Made by a program: the position numbers and the translations under genes. Below, in pieces: positions 8,131-16,784 of a stretch of DNA of 64,000 nt (within the stretch, counting starts at the first letter, position 1; each line of letters opens with the position of its first letter). Origin of the DNA: JAJPHW01 sp963799065 (GTDB taxonomy: Bacteria > Acidobacteriota > Terriglobia > Terriglobales > Acidobacteriaceae); the NCBI GenBank assembly GCA_963799065.1, contig CAWCVJ010000003.1:496001-560000 (forward strand). Direction: 5' to 3'. The notes below the pieces were generated by a model. The model made no database searches. It was not told the origin of the DNA and was given only the letters and a program-made list of their open reading frames with translations.

Positions 8131-9303
8131 TTATTTTGCGGCGGCGTAGACTTTTTGCGCGGCCGCGACGGCGCGGCCGAACTCTGGCGTTTTGCCGGTA
8201 ACCGCGCCCAGCACGTGTTCCAAGGCCGCCAACAATCCGACGGTGTCGAGATAGTCGTAGTAGCCGAGGTGAGCCACACGGAAGAGTTTTCCTTTCATGT
8301 CGTCGCCCTGGCCATTGGCCACTACAGCGGAAAACGATTCGCGGAAGCCTTTCACGATCGCGCCTGAGTCGATGCCTTCCGGCGCAAGCACCGCGGTCGC
8401 GGCTGCGGCGGGCGACGATGGGGCGAACAACTTCAATCCGGCGGCTTGCACTCCTGCGCGCGTCATCGCGGCGGCGAGTTCGGCATTGTCGACTAGAGCT
8501 TTTCGTCCCGCGACGAGATCGCCTTTACCCATTTGCCGGATGAAGGCCAAGGCCGCGTCCAGCGCGGCAAACAAGGAAGTGGCGGGAGTGTATGCCGACT
8601 CGCCCTTGGCGGCGGCTTTGCGCTCGCGGCGGAAGTCGAAGTAGTAGCGTGGAGACTTCGTCGCCTCCATGCGCTGCCAGGCCCGGTCGCTGACTGCGCA
8701 GTATGCCAGCCCTGGCGGAATCATCAGCGCTTTTTGCGATCCACCAATAATGACGTCGATGCCCCAGCCGTCTACATCGAGATGGGTGGTGCCAAGTCCG
8801 GTGATGGCGTCGACGACAATCAGGGTGTCGCCGCCGCTTTCGCGCACCAGTTTCGCGATGCCTTGCACGTCGTGACGCGCACCCGTAGAAGTCTCGGTGG
8901 CTTGTACATAGACCGCGCGAATATCCGGCGTGAGCTTTGCCTTTATTTGATCGAGCGAAAATGTCTCGCCATAGGGAGCGCTGACCAATTCGACCGCACA
9001 GCCAAACGTCTTGGCAAGATCGCGCCAGCGTTCGCCAAATTTGCCGGCGGTCAGCACGAGAACTTTGTCTCCGGGCGAAGTAAGGTTGGTGACCGAACCT
9101 TCCATCACGCCGGTTCCGGAGGCGGCGATGACGAGCACGTCATTCTTGGTTCCTATGAACTCTTTCATGTCGGCGAGCACCCGCGTAAACAGCGCGCGAA
9201 ACTCCGCTGTGCGGTGATGCATGGTGTTGGAGGCCATCGCGGTTTGCGCGGCAGGCAGAAGGGGCGTAGGTCCGGGCGTAAAAAGGCGGTTCTTCAGCAA
9301 CAT
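8131..9303 (-). CDS. class V aminotransferase (serine-glyoxylate / phosphoserine type)
   Basis: A PLP-dependent aminotransferase of the alanine/serine-glyoxylate family (390 residues). Visible are the N-terminal LFTPGPTPL, HHRTAEF, the substrate/PLP region ASGTGVMEG, VDAITGLG with the PLP-pairing Asp, and GGSQKALMIPPG with the Schiff-base lysine K191. Because it lies directly upstream of serA and no serC is seen, the likely role is transamination of phosphohydroxypyruvate (or hydroxypyruvate) in serine synthesis, as known for related enzymes in some bacteria and archaea. Serine-glyoxylate or alanine-glyoxylate aminotransfer remains possible. Confidence 0.88.
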   Translation of the reverse strand: MLLKNRLFTPGPTPLLPAAQTAMASNTMHHRTAEFRALFTRVLADMKEFIGTKNDVLVIAASGTGVMEGSVTNLTSPGDKVLVLTAGKFGERWRDLAKTFGCAVELVSAPYGETFSLDQIKAKLTPDIRAVYVQATETSTGARHDVQGIAKLVRESGGDTLIVVDAITGLGTTHLDVDGWGIDVIIGGSQKALMIPPGLAYCAVSDRAWQRMEATKSPRYYFDFRRERKAAAKGESAYTPATSLFAALDAALAFIRQMGKGDLVAGRKALVDNAELAAAMTRAGVQAAGLKLFAPSSPAAAATAVLAPEGIDSGAIVKGFRESFSAVVANGQGDDMKGKLFRVAHLGYYDYLDTVGLLAALEHVLGAVTGKTPEFGRAVAAAQKVYAAAK

Positions 9304-9454
9304 GGCTGGATGACTCCTGGTTTCGATTACGGATTACGAACTCTGGATTGCGAACTCCCAGTCTAACGCACGCTGGGCGCGGCGCGGCCCGGAAGCGGCA
9401 TCAATAATAGTGTTGCGCCCCATCCAAAATGGTTATCGCGCATATAATTTCGCT

Positions 9455-9913
9455 ATGACGCTCACTGAACAGATTCAGCAGGACATCGTGCAGGCGATGA
9501 AGGCGCGGGACGAGCATCGGCTCTCCACGCTGCGCATGGTGAAGACTGCGCTCAAGAATCGCGAGATTGAAAAGATGGCGCCGCTCGACGATAAAGAAGC
9601 GCAAGCCGTATTGAGCACGCTGATCAAGCAACGCAAAGAGTCGGTCGAACAATTCACCAAAGGCGGACGCCAGGAAATGGCCGACAAAGAATCCGCCGAG
9701 ATTCTTTTGATCGAAACCTACATGCCGAAGGCGGCCAGCGAAGGCGACATTGTCGCCGGCGTTAAAGCCGTGATCGCGGAGATGGGATCGCCAACCATCA
9801 AAGACATGGGCACAGTGATGAAAAACGTAATGGCGCGATTCAACGGCGCGGGCATGAGAGTGGATGGAAAAGTGGTCAGTGCGGCGGTGAAGGCGGAACT
9901 GGAAGGGAAGTAA
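9455..9913 (+). CDS. GatB/YqeY domain-containing protein
   Basis: A 152-residue protein matching the stand-alone YqeY family: TLTEQIQQDIVQAMKARDE at the start, then LRMVKTALKNREIEK, ETYMPKAASEGDI and MGTVMKNVMARFNGAGMRVDG. The domain is related to the tRNA-binding tail of GatB, but the biological role of stand-alone YqeY is not settled. The ATG at 9455 gives the normal family N-terminus; the 15 upstream codons open to 9410 are unlikely to be translated. A possible -10 (CATAAT-like) lies in the 50 bases before it. Convergent with zapA. Confidence 0.88.
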   Translation: MTLTEQIQQDIVQAMKARDEHRLSTLRMVKTALKNREIEKMAPLDDKEAQAVLSTLIKQRKESVEQFTKGGRQEMADKESAEILLIETYMPKAASEGDIVAGVKAVIAEMGSPTIKDMGTVMKNVMARFNGAGMRVDGKVVSAAVKAELEGK

Positions 9914-9931
9914 GTTTACGCGCGCGGTCGG

Positions 9932-10261
9932 CTAGCCAATCTTGCGCTCGTCCTGCAAGACTTCATCCAGCACATCGGAGAGATGATGTGCGCGCTGCTT
10001 GTACTCAGAAGTTCCGCCCTCGTACTTGCGCTTGAGCAAGTGGTATTCATCGGCGATGTTCAAGGCCGCAAGCACCGCCAGCCGGGCGGTTTCGATGGTC
10101 TGGGTCTGCTGCGCCACGGCGCGCATCTTCGCGTCGACATACTCCGCGAGTTTCAAAATGTATTCCGGATCGGAGCCGCGCAGTTGATAGGCTTGATCGA
10201 AAATTTCCACGCGCACCCCGGTCTCGGTCTGCGCAGGATTCGACTTGGTGGGCGTCGCCAT
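9932..10261 (-). CDS. zapA: cell division protein ZapA
   Basis: ZapA binds FtsZ and promotes bundling and ring assembly at mid-cell. The 109-residue product shows the family pattern: a short beta head (VRVEIFDQAYQLRG), DPEYILKLAEYVDAKM, then a long helix with LAVLAALNIADEYHLLKRKY that forms the tetramer coiled coil. Length is typical. It follows, 11 bases downstream, a gene for a small coiled-coil protein, so the two are probably co-transcribed and could act together at the Z-ring. Confidence 0.92.
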   Translation of the reverse strand: MATPTKSNPAQTETGVRVEIFDQAYQLRGSDPEYILKLAEYVDAKMRAVAQQTQTIETARLAVLAALNIADEYHLLKRKYEGGTSEYKQRAHHLSDVLDEVLQDERKIG

Positions 10262-10272
10262 GAATTTTGTTA

Positions 10273-10566
10273 TTAGCTCGCGGCTTTTTCTTCGGTCATG
10301 CTCTCGATTTGGTGAAGCATCTTCTCCACGCGCACGCGGACTTCTTCGCGGTCGCGCTTGAACTGAATCACATCGCGGCGAAGGGTCTCGACTTCTTCCT
10401 CGCGCTGCTCCAGTTGTTCGCGCAGGCGCTTGTTGTCGCGCTCGGAAATCATGCGCGCTTCCTGCGCGGACTTATACAGCTCAATCGTGCGATAGATTTT
10501 CTGTTCCAGCGCTTGAAACTCGTCGGCGGGACTCTGGGTGGGCAATTCTTGTTCTTTTACGCTCAT
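10273..10566 (-). CDS. small coiled-coil protein, ZapA operon partner
   Basis: A 97-residue protein almost entirely predicted as coiled coil (residues 15-95: EFQALEQKIYRTIELY, then KRLREQLEQREEEVETLRRD, then VRVEKMLHQIES). No membrane segment, no cysteines. Start at ATG 10566 is supported by AGGAAAG upstream; the frame is open further to 10671 without a good initiation site. The context (immediately before zapA) and size suggest a ZapB-like division factor or FtsB-like structural protein, but this is inference from neighbourhood only. Confidence 0.7.
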   Translation of the reverse strand: MSVKEQELPTQSPADEFQALEQKIYRTIELYKSAQEARMISERDNKRLREQLEQREEEVETLRRDVIQFKRDREEVRVRVEKMLHQIESMTEEKAAS

Positions 10567-10694
10567 CGCGGCACGTCTTTCCTGGGAGAAGAAATCAAGG
10601 CTTGAGCGCAGTATAACGCAGAAGCCTGTGGAGGAAATGGGACGGCAGATGACTCTCCGGTTACGCCGCACGCGCCGAGATACTTGAGCCTAAA

Positions 10695-11834
10695 TTAGCT
10701 TCGCCACTTCAGCGTCACGGCCCCGCTCATGGGATGACGAAATGGCTCGCAGGTACGCAGCGATGCCAGATGCGCGGCCTTCAACTGGAAGTACCACTTC
10801 GCGGGGCGATCCGCGTCATCGATCAGCATCAAATGCGGATTGTGTCGTAAGCCTCGCGATTGATCTTCCATGGTCTGCCGATCCTGCTCGACAAACTTCG
10901 CGAAGACGAATTTCAGCAGCTCGGGTGCAAATGGAATCCATTGAAACAGATTCCAAGCGGCGGCCACGTCGATGCGGCAGTGAGTGCGCGTGATCGGAGT
11001 GACCGTCGTCAAACTAGAGAACCAATACTTGCCCGCACGAATGGTTTCCACGCGCAGGTTGGGCAGCACAAAATCGATGGTCGTCGTGATCGCGTCCGCC
11101 TTGGCGTAAAGCCGCAATAGCTTGTAGGGCGCACTGTTGGAACTGGGCGTGTGGGCGCTCATGCGAAAGCCCTGCGGGATCGGCTCGAAATGCTTTTGCT
11201 TTTCGTGAATGCTATGCCGACTGCGCCACCACCACGCCTGATGCACAAACGGACCGTGCGCGGGATCCATCAATCCGATGATGCCGTGATCGACGCTGCA
11301 CGGCAGGTCGGCCGTAAGATTCGCGAGCTTGTATTTGTCACTAAAAATTGGAATACGCGGAGTCAGAAGCGCGGGCTCATCGCGCTTGCTGAATCCCGCG
11401 CCCGCTGCTGCCGGTTGTGGAACATAAACCCAAATGTATGCATCGTGTTCTTCGCAAGCGTAACTGCCGGCATAGATGCGATCGAATTTTAGCGTCTGAT
11501 CGGAGGTGAGGGATGGAATCAGCGCACACTGTCCGCTATGAGCTTCGAACTTCCACCCGTGATAGCTGCATTCAATCCGCTTGCCGTCGAAGTGTCCGCA
11601 AGAGAGCGGCATGCCACGGTGCGGGCAGGCGTCGCGTAAAGCGAATGGCCGCCCCTGCGAATCGCGGCCGAGCACCATCGGAATTTCCAGCAGCGTAATC
11701 GGATGCAGTTGGTTCCGCGCCAACTCTGCACTGGGAAGGGCGCGGTACCAAAAGCCGAACAGCATTTGCGAATCCGGATTTCGCCGTTCCGCGATACTTT
11801 CCGAAGAGGGTTCGGGAGCTTCGATTTCAGGCAT
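10695..11834 (-). CDS. Rieske non-heme iron oxygenase, alpha subunit type
   Basis: A 379-residue oxygenase. The Rieske [2Fe-2S] site is complete: C70-x-H72 in CPHRG and C89-x2-H92 in CSYHGW. The mononuclear iron site is visible as DHGIIGLMDPAHGPFVH, similar to the pheophorbide a oxygenase/CMO-like branch in which the domain hydroxylates or demethylates bulky ring substrates. No reductase or ferredoxin gene is adjacent, so electrons must come from elsewhere. Substrate unknown. It stands alone between the ZapA operon and a divergent transglycosylase gene. Confidence 0.85.
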   Translation of the reverse strand: MPEIEAPEPSSESIAERRNPDSQMLFGFWYRALPSAELARNQLHPITLLEIPMVLGRDSQGRPFALRDACPHRGMPLSCGHFDGKRIECSYHGWKFEAHSGQCALIPSLTSDQTLKFDRIYAGSYACEEHDAYIWVYVPQPAAAGAGFSKRDEPALLTPRIPIFSDKYKLANLTADLPCSVDHGIIGLMDPAHGPFVHQAWWWRSRHSIHEKQKHFEPIPQGFRMSAHTPSSNSAPYKLLRLYAKADAITTTIDFVLPNLRVETIRAGKYWFSSLTTVTPITRTHCRIDVAAAWNLFQWIPFAPELLKFVFAKFVEQDRQTMEDQSRGLRHNPHLMLIDDADRPAKWYFQLKAAHLASLRTCEPFRHPMSGAVTLKWRS

Positions 11835-11990
11835 AGTGTTGGGCGCGGGAAGCGGTAGTAACCTCGACCAGATTACTACGGTTAAAGGATTCTAATGCAG
11901 CCACTTACGGCGACAGTTTCAGTGGTGCATACGACTTTGGTGCCCTCGCGGCGGCACTTCCGCGCCCTATACTTCAACTAGTCAGTTGAT

Positions 11991-12875
11991 ATGCGAAAAA
12001 TGCGCTTTGCGCCACGAATTTCGAAATCATCGAGTTTCGCGACCGCCTGCCTCGTCCTAGCGTGCGCGAATTTTCTTCTATCCTCCACAAACGCGCAGGC
12101 ATCCGACGGAGCCGTATCCGCGCCCATCGTCGCCGCAGTGGACGACAGCGGCCACAGAATTTACGTCAACGAATCGGTGATTGAGCCGAGCAAATCACCG
12201 ACTGACTCCAAAGGGGCACACGGCTCAAATCCAAACGGTCTCGTCTATTGGAGCAACAAAGAGAATCGCTGGAAGCCGGTGCCTTCCGCACACATGAGGG
12301 CGGCGCGATCCGCTGCCGCGGAAGTCAATCAATACCTCGGCCACGGCGAGGATCAGACAACATTTTCTAGATCCAGCGAAACGCATGCGTTCAGCGCGAA
12401 AGATATCGACAGCGCGATTGATCAGGCGGCGTCGCGGCACAGTGTCGATCCCAACCTGGTGCGCGCGGTGATCAAAGTGGAGTCGAATTTCAATCCCAAC
12501 GCGGTTTCGCCGAAGGGCGCGATGGGATTGATGCAACTTATGCCGCAGACTGCGCGATCGTTGAATGTGTCGAATCCCTTCGATCCGCTCGAAAACGTTG
12601 ACGCCGGAGTGCGCCATCTCAAACAGCTTATGGAGAGCTACAACGGAGACGTCAAGCTAACCCTCGCCGCTTATAACGCGGGGGCGGGTGCAGTGGCACG
12701 CAGCGCGGGAATTCCGCACTTTGCCGAGACTCGCAACTACGTCAAGCGCATCACGCAACTCTACGATGGCGGGCTTGTGGAAAATCCGGGGTATGGGTCG
12801 CCACACGTTTTCCATCAGCCCATTCGAGTCGAACGCGACGCCAATGGCGTTCTTTCTTTCAGCAACACCGACTAG
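11991..12875 (+). CDS. secreted lytic transglycosylase (SLT domain)
   Basis: A 294-residue exported enzyme. Residues 1-37 form a signal peptide ending STNAQAS. The SLT (goose-lysozyme-like) domain spans about 145-260, with the catalytic Glu in IKVESNFNP (E164), GAMGLMQLMP, and LTLAAYNAGAGAV. Such enzymes cleave the MurNAc-GlcNAc bond of peptidoglycan to give 1,6-anhydro products. The N-terminal 100 residues contain a DUF4124-like stretch (DDSGHRIYVNE ... LVYWSNKENRW). It is followed 40 bases later by an amidase gene, so the two wall hydrolases may be co-expressed. Confidence 0.9.
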   Translation: MRKMRFAPRISKSSSFATACLVLACANFLLSSTNAQASDGAVSAPIVAAVDDSGHRIYVNESVIEPSKSPTDSKGAHGSNPNGLVYWSNKENRWKPVPSAHMRAARSAAAEVNQYLGHGEDQTTFSRSSETHAFSAKDIDSAIDQAASRHSVDPNLVRAVIKVESNFNPNAVSPKGAMGLMQLMPQTARSLNVSNPFDPLENVDAGVRHLKQLMESYNGDVKLTLAAYNAGAGAVARSAGIPHFAETRNYVKRITQLYDGGLVENPGYGSPHVFHQPIRVERDANGVLSFSNTD

Positions 12876-12915
12876 CCCCGCATCTGGTTAGTAGCTAGCG
12901 CATCCCTCGGAAACA

Positions 12916-15171
12916 GTGTCTGATAGAGGATGTGCTGGTTCGTCGTCACTAGATCGCCCAGCCAGGCTAAGTCCATTGCGAAGGTTTCATCGAACTCATG
13001 CCGCGCTGCGCTGCGTCGCAGCTCTCACGGCACTGCTGTTGTCAGTGACCGCGGCCCAGGCACGCCACAAATCGGACGCATGGGCGCGCCAGCAATTCGA
13101 TCGCGCAGCCACCATGCGCGAAGCGCTGAATGGAAGGCCGATTCAGGATCGCGCCCGCCGCGAATACAACCGCGTCATCGCAGAGTATCGCAGCGTTTAT
13201 TTCGGAGCGCCGACTTCCACCAAAGCCGAGCCCAGCGTGCTGGCCGTTGCTGAGTTGATGGTGGAAATGGGCCGTCGCTTCGACGACACTGCGACGCTGC
13301 AGGGTGCGATCAAGCAGTATGAATTTCTGCGCCGCGAATATCCCGGCAGCAAGTATCGCATCGAGGCGCTCTTCACCATCGGCGAGATATATAAGGATGA
13401 CCTCGACGATCCCGCCAAGGCGTACGACACGTTCAAGGAATTTCTGCATCGCTATCCGCGAAGCCATTTGGTGGAAGAGGCGCGGCAGGCGCTGAAGGAA
13501 ACGGCGGACGATTCCAAGCAAGCGGCGGGCAAACCTGCGCATTCTCCGCAGGGAACGGCTCAATCCGGGGTGGCGACGACATTCGCTCAAGTTCCGAGCA
13601 AGGATTCACCGAGGACCAACGCCTCAACCACTGTCGCGCGTGTGACCGGAATCCGCCATTGGTCGACGCCGGACTATACCCGGGTGGCCATCGACCTCGA
13701 AGACGAAGTCAAGTTCGAGTCGCAACGAATCGCTGGCCCCGACCGCATCTTCTTTGATCTCCTCGATACGAAGCTGGCCTCCACGCTCGTGGGCAAGAGC
13801 TTCGACGTCGACGACGGATTGCTCAAGAAAATTCGCGTCGCGCAATTCGAGCCGGGCAAAACCAGAATCGTTCTTGAAGTCGGCGATCTCTCGCGCTACG
13901 ACGCGTTCTTGCTGCCCAATCCGCCGCGCCTGATGATTGACATCCACGGGAAAGATTCGTCTGGCGTCTCCACTGCGAAAGCCGCGCCGCAAGAATCGCC
14001 CGGCCAGAGCAAAGATGTGATCGCAAGCTCATCTGGGGGAACGGCGACCGAATTCACACGAACACGCTCAAAGCCATCGCCGGGAGATGATTCTCCGTCA
14101 ATGCGTCCGATGAATGAAACGGAGGCGAGCAAGAGCGTACCGGAACCCAACTCCGGCTCCTCCACAAAGATCGAGAAGACCATCGTCGAAGCAGACGACG
14201 AGGCTGCGCCTCACGGCGAAGATGCAACTCCAGCGTCCGTGAAACCGATCAGCGTGGTCGCGAAATCATCTTCCGGCAAAGATGATGCCGAGATTCAGGA
14301 CAAGCCCGTCAAAGCACAGACGTCGTCTATAGCTCCTGCGAACACCCCCGCCAGCAAGCCTCATCGCAAGACTGCGTCCACCTCCGCGCAGTTCGACGTG
14401 CGCGAAGCACAGCCCACGTCCAACGGCAATCGTTCTCTGATTCGCGCGCTGGGATTGAAAATCGGCAAGATTGTGATCGACCCCGGTCATGGCGGCCATG
14501 ACACCGGAACGATTGGGCCGAATGGTTTGGAAGAGAAAGATGTCGTGCTCGACGTAAGCTTGCGTCTAGGCAAGCTGCTCGAATCGCGTCTCGGTTCGGA
14601 GGTCGTCTACACCCGAAATGACGATACCTTCATTCCGCTCGAAACGCGCACGGCCATCGCGAATCAGCAGCAAGCCGATCTTTTTGTTTCGGTTCATGCA
14701 AATTCGAGTCGCGATCCTGACGCGCGCGGAGTCGAAACTTATTATTTGAATTTCACGTCTTCGCCCGACGCGCTCGAAACCGCCGCACGCGAAAACGCAG
14801 TGTCGGAGAAATCCATTCACGAACTGCAAGACCTCGTGAAGAAGATTGCGCTCAAAGAGAAGATTGAAGAGTCGCACGAATTCGCCTCGGACGTGGAGTC
14901 TGCGCTGCACAGCGGCCTCGCCGCCAAGAACGCCGGTCTGCGCGATCGTGGCGTGAAGAAAGCTCCATTTATTGTGTTGATCGGGGCGAACATGCCGTCG
15001 ATCCTGGCGGAGATTTCTTTCGTCAGCAATCCCGGAGATGAGCGTCGCCTCGAGTCCCCTGAGTACCGCCAGCGCATCGCAGAGTCGCTTTACACCGGCA
15101 TCGCCAAATATGTCGGCGGATTGAGCGGTGTAAAACTGGCCAGCAAGATCGAAAAGACCAGCCAGGAATAG
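12916..15171 (+). CDS. N-acetylmuramoyl-L-alanine amidase with TPR-like and AMIN domains
   Basis: A large (751-residue) periplasmic amidase of the AmiA/B/C type. Order of parts: signal peptide (about residues 22-50, ALTALLLSVTAAQA), a tetratricopeptide-like helical region (60-195, with YRVIAEYR-type repeats and SKYRIEALFTIGEIY), an AMIN domain (about 235-345) that targets the septum, a 170-residue low-complexity linker, and the Amidase_3 catalytic domain from about 515 with zinc ligands in IDPGHGGHDTG, EEKDVVLDV, SVHANSS and the catalytic Glu in LAEISFVSN. The start is uncertain: GTG 12916 opens the frame, but TTG 12976 would give a normal-length signal peptide. Confidence 0.9.
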   Translation: MSDRGCAGSSSLDRPARLSPLRRFHRTHAALRCVAALTALLLSVTAAQARHKSDAWARQQFDRAATMREALNGRPIQDRARREYNRVIAEYRSVYFGAPTSTKAEPSVLAVAELMVEMGRRFDDTATLQGAIKQYEFLRREYPGSKYRIEALFTIGEIYKDDLDDPAKAYDTFKEFLHRYPRSHLVEEARQALKETADDSKQAAGKPAHSPQGTAQSGVATTFAQVPSKDSPRTNASTTVARVTGIRHWSTPDYTRVAIDLEDEVKFESQRIAGPDRIFFDLLDTKLASTLVGKSFDVDDGLLKKIRVAQFEPGKTRIVLEVGDLSRYDAFLLPNPPRLMIDIHGKDSSGVSTAKAAPQESPGQSKDVIASSSGGTATEFTRTRSKPSPGDDSPSMRPMNETEASKSVPEPNSGSSTKIEKTIVEADDEAAPHGEDATPASVKPISVVAKSSSGKDDAEIQDKPVKAQTSSIAPANTPASKPHRKTASTSAQFDVREAQPTSNGNRSLIRALGLKIGKIVIDPGHGGHDTGTIGPNGLEEKDVVLDVSLRLGKLLESRLGSEVVYTRNDDTFIPLETRTAIANQQQADLFVSVHANSSRDPDARGVETYYLNFTSSPDALETAARENAVSEKSIHELQDLVKKIALKEKIEESHEFASDVESALHSGLAAKNAGLRDRGVKKAPFIVLIGANMPSILAEISFVSNPGDERRLESPEYRQRIAESLYTGIAKYVGGLSGVKLASKIEKTSQE

Positions 15172-15222
15172 TGGCAACCTTTCGCGGCTCGGTTTCGTAT
15201 AAACGCTTACGGCACAAACCGC

Positions 15223-15228
15223 TATAAT
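15223..15228 (+). promoter_or_regulatory. putative -10 box for the AIM24-family gene
   Basis: A consensus TATAAT lies 41 bases before the ATG at 15270. No good -35 is present at the standard distance, so promoter strength cannot be judged. Confidence 0.35.
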
Positions 15229-15269
15229 CCGTAGGCGTCAGCCTTCATTCATCCTCAGGAGAAACCATC

Positions 15270-16028
15270 ATGCAGAGCCGCATCACCGGTACGACCATGC
15301 CCGTCCTTGAGTTCATTCTCGATCCCAATGAGTCTGTGATTTCCGAGGCCGGCGAGCTTTCCTGGATGAGCAGCTCGGTTCAGCTGCTGACGCACACGCA
15401 GCTGGGCGGCGGTGGCGGGATTTTTGGCGTGATCAAGCGCGTGGCTGGCGGCGGCACACTTTTCATGACCGAGTATCGCGCCGTCGGCACACCGGGCGAG
15501 ATCGCTTTCGCCACCAAACTTCCCGGACACATCGTTCCGGTCGAAGTCAATGCGGGCAACGAATACATGATTCATCGCCATGGCTTTCTCTGCGCCACGC
15601 CGCAAGTACAGATCGGCGTCGGCTTTCAGCAATCGCTGGGCGCGGGGATTTTCGGCGGCGACGGATTTCTTTTGCAGCGCGTGGACGGCCAGGGCATCGC
15701 ATGGATCGAACTCTCCGGCGAACTGGTCATCCGCGACCTCAAGCCCGGCGAGACTCTGCGGGTGCATCCCGGTCACGTGGGCGCGTTCCAGTCCGGCGTG
15801 TCGTTTCAAATCACGACCGTGCCCGGCATCAAGAATATGATCTTCGGCGGCGACGGCATCTTCCTCGCCTCGCTCACCGGCCCCGGACGCATCTGGCTGC
15901 AAACCCTCCCCATCGCCAAGCTAGCCCACAAACTGCAAGAGTACATGCCGCAGGGCGAAGCTCGTCAGTCCGTCCAGGGCGGCGTAGTGGGAGGGATTGT
16001 GGGGTCGATTCTTGAGGGGATGAAGTAG
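15270..16028 (+). CDS. AIM24 / TIGR00266 family protein
   Basis: A 252-residue protein of the AIM24 family, a beta-rich fold with glycine-rich segments (LGGGGGIFGVIKR, AGIFGGDGFLLQR, GLGPGRIWLQTLP-like). The N-terminal LEFILDPNESVISEAGELSWM is characteristic. The eukaryotic member affects mitochondrial inner-membrane organisation; bacterial members have no established role. No signal peptide is present. A ribosome-binding site CAGGAG precedes the start by 8 bases. It is the last gene before a tRNA and stands alone. Confidence 0.85.
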   Translation: MQSRITGTTMPVLEFILDPNESVISEAGELSWMSSSVQLLTHTQLGGGGGIFGVIKRVAGGGTLFMTEYRAVGTPGEIAFATKLPGHIVPVEVNAGNEYMIHRHGFLCATPQVQIGVGFQQSLGAGIFGGDGFLLQRVDGQGIAWIELSGELVIRDLKPGETLRVHPGHVGAFQSGVSFQITTVPGIKNMIFGGDGIFLASLTGPGRIWLQTLPIAKLAHKLQEYMPQGEARQSVQGGVVGGIVGSILEGMK

Positions 16029-16117
16029 GGGGAGCGGACTTCTTGTCGGCGCTCTAAACCCAAGCAGTGTGACGCGCAACCTTGTTACGCGAACGCTCGG
16101 CTAGTACGCTGTTCTCC

Positions 16118-16189
16118 GGGCCCGTGGTGTAATGGCAGCACGTTAACCTGTCCGATTACAAGGTGCGGGTTCGAATCCCGCCGGGTCCA
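16118..16189 (+). tRNA. tRNA with unusual anticodon arm, isotype uncertain
   Basis: The cloverleaf outline is clear: acceptor GGGCCCG (16118-16124) pairs with CGGGTCC (16182-16188) with one G-U; D stem GTGT/GCAC; T arm GCGGG-TTCGAAT-CCCGC (16165-16181) is perfect; variable loop AAGGT. The anticodon loop by normal spacing is CTGTCCG, which would give anticodon GUC (Asp), but the anticodon stem has mismatches at 27-43 and 31-39 and the discriminator is A73, not the G expected for Asp. The CCA end is not fully encoded (ACA). Isotype is therefore left open; it may be a degenerate tRNA. Confidence 0.65.
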
Positions 16190-16224
16190 CAGCATCCCCC
16201 AGCTTTGGTAGGGGTATCTGATAC

Positions 16225-16250
16225 GAGAGCCTCAGGACAGGGAGGCTCTC
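16225..16250 (+). terminator. hairpin downstream of the tRNA
   Basis: A perfect 9-bp inverted repeat GAGAGCCTC/GAGGCTCTC with an 8-base loop lies 35 bases after the tRNA. It lacks a T-run, so it may be a processing or pausing hairpin rather than a terminator by itself. Confidence 0.4.
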
Positions 16251-16311
16251 AAGGTAATCTTGACTTTGGCTTCGCAGGTGCCGATAATTGGATTGTAATT
16301 GGACAGGTTAC

Positions 16312-16345
16312 GCCCCGAGCCATTGCGGCTCGGGGCTTTGTTTTT
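16312..16345 (+). terminator. intrinsic terminator after tRNA
   Basis: A perfect 10-bp stem GCCCCGAGCC/GGCTCGGGGC with a 5-base loop is followed by TTTGTTTTT. It ends the tRNA transcript and lies just beyond the stop of the convergent brnA-like gene. Confidence 0.85.
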
Positions 16346-16366
16346 GTGGGACGTTTTCATCCTCGT

Positions 16367-16702
16367 TCACTCCGGCGACGACCCGGCCCGACGCGTCTGC
16401 ACAAACGCCTTCAGGACATTATTCATGAGCGTCTGATATCCGCGACCGCGCTGCTTGAACCATTCGAGGACCTCGTGGTCGATGCGGATATTGATGTGGT
16501 CTTTGCGCGAGGGCAGTCCCATAACGCTCTGCGTCCAGTCCGGCTCGCCGCGCACGTCATCGGCGTCAGCGCGAATGGACGCCTCCAGTCTGGCCCCAGT
16601 CGTCCGCTTAACTTTGGCCCAATCGGTGCGATCCTGCCCGCGCGCGATCTTCCCCTTAATCTGCCTGGCCGTATAACGCACGGTAGCGCTCTTTTTCGGC
16701 AT
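16367..16702 (-). CDS. BrnA-like antitoxin (DUF4415), no BrnT partner seen
   Basis: The 111-residue protein matches the BrnA antitoxin family: basic N-terminus (MPKKSATVRYTARQIKG), a central TDWAKV region, and the diagnostic ribbon-helix-helix end with KDHINIRIDHEVLEWFK followed by RGRGYQTLMNNVL. BrnA normally binds the RNase toxin BrnT encoded just upstream and represses the pair. Here the upstream gene is a CBS-domain protein and no BrnT-like sequence is visible in the 82-base gap, so the antitoxin is an orphan. GAGGAGGG before the ATG at 16702 decides the start. Confidence 0.78.
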   Translation of the reverse strand: MPKKSATVRYTARQIKGKIARGQDRTDWAKVKRTTGARLEASIRADADDVRGEPDWTQSVMGLPSRKDHINIRIDHEVLEWFKQRGRGYQTLMNNVLKAFVQTRRAGSSPE

Positions 16703-16784
16703 TTCTGGCCCTCCTCGCAAATTGGTGTAGTCATGATTGTACCCACGATGTTCAAGGGCGAAAGTGTGGTGCTGCGGTGCCGAA

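Noticed and set aside
8533..9366. 277-codon plus-strand frame across the aminotransferase gene
   Set aside because: Antisense shadow; composition is not protein-like and it has no ribosome-binding site.
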